A stretch of DNA of 64,000 bases from Portulaca oleracea (lineage: Eukaryota; Streptophyta; Magnoliopsida; Caryophyllales; Portulacaceae). A program made the translations under genes and the position numbers. The stretch lies in contig CM055877.1 of NCBI GenBank assembly GCA_029582165.1, positions 21,488,355 to 21,552,354 of the forward strand. The letters are read 5' to 3'. Positions 58,511-64,000 of this stretch are shown one piece after another (positions within the stretch are counted from its first letter, which is position 1; each line of letters opens with the position of its first letter). The notes beneath the pieces are model-generated. The model did no database searches. It worked only from the letters and a program-made list of their open reading frames with translations, and had not been told where the DNA came from.

Positions 58511-60559
58511 TGTGTTATTGCGAGTGTGCTCTTACCACCACCATTCTGAGATGCATGAGAGGATGCATGATTTGTTACTCCGGGCGTTGAATGGTTCTGA
58601 CTTGGTGCCCGATATCGTGTGGTGAGAAGGAATGAGCTTATTGATAAGAAGCCTTCTAGGGAATATCTTTCCTCACCTTCTTGTGTATATTTAGTGAGTC
58701 GGTTTTCTTTTCTTCTTTTATTTTCTTTTTGTGTGTGTCTTTTTCTTTTATTTTGGGGTGCTTGCTTACCTACTTCTATTTTTCCATTTTGAGGACTCAA
58801 CAACCTCTTTGTGTTGGAGTGGGAGGGTAGTTTGCATTCCAGTTTTCGAGTCTAAGAAAAGAAAAAAAGTCGTTTTGTAAATATTTTAGTTTGTTTTCTT
58901 AGTTCATTAGTCCTTAGTGTCTTGTATAATTTGTTTTTCTTTTTTTTTCATCTTACATGTGAACCATCACACATAGTATGCTTTTCTTGTTTATTTCTAA
59001 CTTTTTGTGTGATGTTCCTTGGATCGTGGATGGGGTATGCTTTTATTGAAGACCTCGAGGTAACCTTTTTCCACTCACTTTATGTGAATATATCAATGAC
59101 CCATGATGCATGCTTGGTTTTCTTTTTGGGTGGCGAACCCCTTGAGTGTGGTTGTTGGGAATATTTTGTTGTTGGAGCCGTGTGGGCTCGAGTCGCCACC
59201 ATTTTCATTTGTTATGTGTTTGTGTGTTTTTAGGTTTTCTACCTTACTTGTGACACCCTTCTCACAATGGGGACATTGTGGTGTCTTGTGTTGGAGTGGG
59301 GGTGCTATTTTCCATTTGTCATGGGTAGATCACCTAGTTTTTGAGTCTTTTGTTTTTGTTTTTCTTAGTTTGTGTCCAAAAATCTAAAAATATTTTTTTG
59401 TGTGAAAGAAAAAAAAGGGGAGAAATGTTGTGAAAAACCCAAAAGTTGTTTTTCTTTTTGAGGATGTTTCCGTTCACAGTTGTGTAGATAGTTGTCTAAT
59501 TTGCTGATTTAGTCAGTTGGAAGCAGCCGGTATGAATAATGATGGGCCTTAGGAAGGATTTTTGCCATGACTTATCTCTATTAGACCTTTACATGGAATG
59601 GGAAAGCGGAATCCTCAAATCTTACACGCTTTGACTGTGTCTTCTTACCTAAGTTAGACGGTTTTAGTTGTTCAATTGCTTAAGCTCTTAATTAATGCAT
59701 TAAATAATTACTGTCGGGCATACTGTCATGGGTTGGTTTGGGTGGATCGGCACCCTATGCCCCTTAAGTGCAATGACTCACGTATGGAGAAACCCAGTAG
59801 GGAGGGTAACCCTTGCAAGGCCTGCTTAAATCATGCAAACCCGACACAAACGCTCTAAAAGACACAAAACGGATTGAGTGTAAAGAAAAGAGCGTAGGTT
59901 TTGAAAAAGAAAGAAAAGAGCGAAGCAAGAAAAAGAAAAAAGAGTTGAGCAAAAGAATGGTAAGAAAGAGAAAAGTAATAAAAGAAAAGAGCAAAGTAAG
60001 AAAAAGAGAGAAAGGAGAGCAAAGTAAGAAAAAGAAAGAAAAGAGAGGTTGAAAGAAAAACCAAGAGTGAAGTAGGATAGATAATCCCGAGCTTGAGCAT
60101 GAGAACAACTCTGATTGTCTGGTTTAGGATAGGAAGGACCGACTAAAGCCCACTTGCACATATGCACGAGGTGTTTTGCTCATCAGGAAGTGTTTTGGTT
60201 CAAAATCTCAAAGATTGGCAGTTTTCCAACCTTCGTGTCTTAATTTGTTTATACTTGCTTCTTCCAATTGATTGTTAAGGCGGGTTGGGGAACTAGGTGC
60301 ATGATTGGGGACGGGAATATTTTCTTTGCTTTTGTTTTGTTTCGTTTTTCGGTTTTCACTTCTTTTTCTTTCCCTTTTTTTTTCTTTTCTCGAGGCTTTT
60401 GTGGGTATAGTTGCTATAAACCCTCACGAGACCTACCTCGTCCATCCGGGCTACCGGGGGGTTTAAAGGGCTTGACGCATGTGCTTAATGCATCCGCGAT
60501 TCCTGCGAAAGTGAGTTAGTTTTTTTAGTTTTTCTTTCTAGTCCTTTTCTTTGTTTTTA
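58511..60559 (+). mobile_element. Non-coding 3' region of element C
   Basis: No credible gene. From about 59100 it matches the 3' region of element A (17086-18540 on minus), including a purine-rich tract at 59860-60060. TTGGAGTGGG-type runs at 58815 and 59292 resemble extra polypurine tracts. Confidence 0.7.
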
Positions 60560-60596
60560 GTTTGCTCGGGGCGAGCAAACCCTTGTGTTGGAGTGG
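60560..60596 (+). promoter_or_regulatory. PPT of element C with adjacent hairpin
   Basis: GTTTGCTCG-GGG-CGAGCAAAC is a perfect 9-bp stem with a GGG loop. It is followed by CCTTGTGTTGGAGTGG, a weak polypurine tract, and then the 3' LTR. Confidence 0.75.
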
Positions 60597-61966
60597 TGTT
60601 CGGTCTCGTTCCAAACCGAATTTCTTCTCTTTTATAGGGTATATTTGCTTGTTTTAACCTCTATTTATATATTAGATATAATGATTTAGTGTTTTATAGG
60701 AAAATAAGGAGTAAGAAGAAGTTTGGGCTTCATTGAAAGTTTTTAGGGAATCCCGAGCTATTTCCCGAGTCAAACCAAGTCAACCCGAGCCGAGATCCGA
60801 GTCAAACCAAGTCAACCCGAGCCGACATCCGAGGCGGAACCGAAGCCGGAAATTCCATATCAAGATTGGCGCAAAACAGGGGAACGGTACAAACTCAAAG
60901 GTTTGAAATACGTGTGCCTTCACTCTTTGGGTCATAACTCCTTTGTTACAACTTCGATTAGTCTGAAATTTTGGGAGCTTAAAGTACACACCGAGAGCTT
61001 TCCATCGATATCTTACAGGCCTAAAACAGAGTTTGGATGAAGAAGTTATGCGCGTTTGAAGTCGGCAGGGAAAAGCTGCCCAGAACAGTGGCTCGCCCGA
61101 GCCAGGCTTCTGGGGCAACAAAGACACAAGCCAGGAGATCCGGACAGTAGGCTTGATCGCCCGAGCCACCCCAATGGCTTGCCCGAGCCACTCTGTCTGC
61201 AGAAAAACTGACGCGCGTGCTACGATTTGTTTCTAGGGTTTTGGGTTGTTTTTTTCCTTGTTCTATAAATACCCACTAGTATTAATCCAAGTTTTATCAA
61301 TTAGCCTAGGTAGTTTAGGAGTAGAATTCGATTTAATTGCTTTCCTTTATTTGTTTTAATCTCTCTTAATTGTTCTTCAAGTTTTCTTTGTTCTTCAAGC
61401 TTTCATTGATTTCTAGCATTTGTATTCAAACTTTCTCAAGCTTTCTCAATTCAAGCAAGTTTCCATTGAAGTTTTACAAGCTTTCTCTCTCTCTCTCTCT
61501 AATTTCCATTGTTGACTTGATTTCAAAGCTTTCTAGGGTTAGCCACATCAAATCCATCTTTTAGTGGGAAGGAGGGTCAAGGAATTCCAATTCTACTTCT
61601 TAGTGAGAATTTGGGAGATCCTTGGTAATCCAATCAACATTTTCTTGTTTGTTCGGGGGAAATTGCAAAGGTAGATTGAAGGTTAGAAGATTTTGGTCAT
61701 CAAAGGTATAATTTCTTGTCTCTAATTTCATTGTTCCTTCTAGATTTTCATTCCTTGCTTTAATTGCTTTATTTGATTTCATGCTTTTAATTGCTTTCTT
61801 TGATTCGTGCCTAGGTTAGATTTAATTGCTTCCCTTTACATTATTTATTGCTTTCCGCATTGAGAAAAACCCTTCTACACAAACCGATTACCTTAATCAA
61901 GCCTCACACCCATCCCTGTGGACCGACAACCTTAACTCATAAAACCACAAAAATTACAACCGAACA
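60597..61966 (+). repeat. 3' LTR of element C
   Basis: It closely matches 55353-56725. TATA is at 61264-61270. The palindrome GGCTCGCCCGAGCC is at 61090-61103, followed by two TGCCCGAGCC or TCGCCCGAGCC variants by 61195. The two LTRs differ more in this palindrome block than elsewhere. Confidence 0.9.
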
Positions 61967-61980
61967 ATGCTATCTTTAGC

Positions 61981-62028
61981 ATATGATAAGGGCAGAAACG
62001 CTCCCGATCCCAAAAGCTGCTAAGAATC
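61981..62028 (+). repeat. 48-bp direct repeat right of element C
   Basis: Identical to 55305-55352. It is preceded by ATGCTATCTTTAGC, which also occurs at about 62066-62080. Confidence 0.9.
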
Positions 62029-62762
62029 CTACCAACCAAGATAACCCCATGCCTGAGCATACAAATGCTATCTTTAGCAAAGATTCAAGCTTTGACCCTT
62101 CTTCTTTGATTGTTGAAGTGGGTCAAACTATCCCAGAAATATTTGGATTTGATGAAGCTCTATTCATCCATAGCATTTGGGACAGCGACGACCATGACGA
62201 GTATAAGCACTCTGGGAAAGAATGGATTGAAGCAGATAAGCCAACATCAGACGGTGTGGCATGTCTTACTTGTTTTGGCCACCATAGTAACAGGAAAACT
62301 ACCACCCTAGTGGTTGTCCCAAATCCTACACTAGTGGCTAGCAACGACAATCAGACTCCTCTAGAAGATCTACTCTTTACCCAACTCAAGAGGACCAAAG
62401 ATGAGGTCACTATTTGGCAACTTCTGTGCACATCGCAAGCTCATAGGCAAAAGATGTTAGATGCCCTTACTTCACTAATAATACCTCCTACAATGACCCT
62501 TGAATCCTTTATCGTTCATGTGACCACCAACCAAGGAATAATTGCCTTTGGGGATGAAGATCTACCTCAAGGAGGAGATTCCCATAACAAATCCATGTAC
62601 CTCATAGTGCAATGCTCCAAAAAGACTATTCTATTGGTTATAGTCGACAATAGTTCGGTTGTGAATGTGTGCCCTTGGAGAACGACACCAAAGTTGGGAG
62701 TTCAACAACAACATCTAATTCAATATGGTGTGCAACTCCGAGCTTATGATAATTCCCCTTAG
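61983..62762 (+). pseudogene. Element D gag end and aspartic protease, part 1
   Basis: The frame resumes as MIRAETLPIPKAAKNP, passes a linker (EALFIHSIWDSDDHDE) and reaches the protease: KSMYLIVQCSKKTILLVIVDN-SSVVNVCPW, with the catalytic Asp near residue 222 (62646). Tat/Ogre proteases have D-N-G-S here; this copy has DNSS, so the Gly of the active-site turn is Ser. A TAG at 62761 ends the frame. The protease cuts the gag-pol polyprotein. Confidence 0.8.
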
Positions 62763-63187
62763 AAGTCAGTTGGATCCATAATATTGCCTATCACTACTGG
62801 AAATATTACTCGGAATGTGAAGTTCGTTGTGCTAGACATCCCGGCTTCATTCAGTTTGCTTCTAGGCAGGCCTTGGCTTCATGAATGTAACGCTATGTCA
62901 TCCACTTTGCACTAGAAGGAGAAAATGATGGTTCGAGGTCAAGTGGTCGCAATCTCAGGAGAACCTATCAATGTTGTCTTTACTCCAAGAAGTCAACTCT
63001 AGAAGTGGAACATAGTTCGATGGATGAAGAGCTTCACAACTCCGAAATTGTTGCAGTTTTGAGTAAGGATGAAGCTCCTTTTGAATTCGATCCCATTCAA
63101 ACCCCAAGGTGCACGCTATTGTAAAGAAGCAAGGTTACTTTCCTGGAATGATGTTGGGAAAAAAACCCGAAGAGCAAGATCCCTCAT
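62763..63187 (+). pseudogene. Element D protease, part 2, broken
   Basis: After the TAG the same frame reads KSVGSIILPITTGN, VVLDIPASFSLLLGRPWLHE, the second conserved protease motif (I-L-L-G-R-P-W), then MVRGQVVAISGEPINVVF. Stops at about 62914 and 63000 and frameshifts follow. Confidence 0.75.
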
Positions 63188-64000
63188 GTGATCAAGACAT
63201 TCAAGCAAAGAGGAAGATTTGACCTAGGGTATAAGCCAACTGAGAAGGAAGTCAAGCTTGCAAAAATGGTCATGGCTGAGCAGAAAAGGATGGACAATCC
63301 TCTAACCTTGTTCCAAACAAAGCCTTATCCACTGACTTTGAATGGACAGTTTGTTAGGGAGGGAGATGACTTCCCTTACTATGGGTTCCCTGAACCATTT
63401 TACCTTAGGAACCAAGGAGTTCAAGTTGCTGGATTAGAGATCTTCAAGGATTGCTTCACTAATAAGGCTACTATCGTTATTCCCGCTCAGGACAAGCACC
63501 CACCATTAGAGTTGACTCACCTTGTTGGGAGCAACATATTCGGTCTGCTGTTTGGACAAGAAGCTGTTCAAGAGAAGTCTGAGGCTGACGCTGTTATCGC
63601 TGCATTATCTAACCCAGGCTTTGATCCAAACCTTATATTTACTGAAGAAGGAGTAGCTAATGCGGTCTCATGGGTTGGTGCTGAGGAAAATAGCTTTGTT
63701 TTATCCGTAGGAGAGTCTGTTCCTAAGGTCATAGAGTCTGTTCCTAGGGGTCTAGAGTCTAACGAGGCTGGTCTTGCGTGTGTTGGCGATGTACTTCTTT
63801 CTGCATTAAATAAGATGAACATTTCTGCTTACTCTGATTCTTCTTTCCCCTCTTCCCTAAACTGTTGCGCCAACAATAATCTTGAAATTAATGAATCCAT
63901 AAAAGAATTTTCTAATGAACATGAGCACAAAATGGCGGTGTTGGAAGACACCATCACTGAAAGTGGAGGAACGGTACAGCAGAGCAACCTCGGAAATTGA
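63188..64000 (+). pseudogene. Element D linker between protease and RT
   Basis: A 270-codon frame starts IKTFKQRGRFDLGYKPTEKE, the GLGYKP motif found just before RT in Tat/Ogre polyproteins. A long variable linker follows, including YYGFPEPF and repeated SVPKVIESVPRGLES. It ends in TGA exactly at the window edge (63998-64000). The RT would be expected beyond the window. Confidence 0.7.

Larger units (their letters stand above)
55353..61966 (+). mobile_element. Element C: non-autonomous Athila-like LTR retrotransposon
   Basis: A 6614-bp plus-strand element: LTRs 55353-56725 and 60597-61966, each from TGTTCGGT to ACCGAACA, a shortened PBS-like site, one long ORF (56907-58510), a 2-kb non-coding 3' region and a hairpin/PPT at 60560-60596. 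It has no gag core, protease, RT or integrase. It is inserted in element D. The flanks do not give a 5-bp TSD: the left one ends AAGAATC, the right one starts ATGCTATC. Confidence 0.9.
51486..64000 (+). mobile_element. Element D: Tat/Ogre-like LTR retrotransposon (partial)
   Basis: On plus: LTR (51486-52634), PBS (52638-52656), leader, gag (54105-55304), protease (62590-62960) and the linker before RT (63188-64000). Element C (55353-61966) splits it at the gag end. RT, integrase and 3' LTR lie beyond the window. D itself was inserted into the RT of element E. Confidence 0.8.

Overview
This window looks like a repeat-dense block of a flowering-plant (eudicot-like) nuclear genome. It consists almost wholly of nested, decayed transposable elements: Ty3/gypsy Athila-like, Tat/Ogre-like and Tekay/Del chromovirus-like elements, Ty1/copia elements, L1-type LINEs and one long-TIR DNA element that carries a piece of a host HSP70 gene. 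I found no intact host gene, rRNA, tRNA or CRISPR array. Nearly every coding stretch has stops or frameshifts. Family names come from recognising motifs by eye, not from a search.

Layout. 1-2345: 5' part and LTR of a minus-strand Tat-like element (H), full of ATCCGCGAGGAT-type motifs. 2346-3145: LTR-like piece (G). 3146-9018: minus-strand Ty1/copia internal copy X1, carrying a Pack-TIR element (7689-8942) with an HSP70 C-terminal fragment. 9019-15369: plus-strand Tnt1-type copia element T with a large pol deletion; its 3' LTR holds a chromovirus-type solo LTR (11511-15077). 15370-22766: element A, a gag-only Athila-like element on minus. 22795-32864: copia copy X2, sharing one LTR with X1 in tandem; its 5' LTR holds another solo LTR (29577-32437). 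32990-34852: an Athila ORF remnant, then a LINE/RNase H remnant with a poly(A) tail. 34927-51485: Tekay-like element E on minus (3' LTR, integrase with chromodomain, RNase H, RT). Its LTR was hit by element B (36334-44406, perfect 5-bp TSD) and by a 5'-truncated LINE (45081-47626, 10-bp TSD). 51486-64000: Tat/Ogre-like element D on plus (LTR, PBS, gag, protease, linker, cut by the window edge), split by element C (55353-61966).

The most interesting signals are comparative. (1) LTRs of at least seven families, copia and gypsy alike, have arrays of short palindromes just upstream of their TATA boxes, and in three elements the two LTRs of a pair differ in palindrome copy number. (2) B and C have different LTRs but share, in the gag position, an unrecognised protein with a CX2CX4HX4C knuckle, an acidic middle and a conserved C-terminus. 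(3) A, B and C share a GGG-loop hairpin just before the 3' LTR, and A and C share about 1.5 kb of 3' non-coding sequence despite different LTRs.
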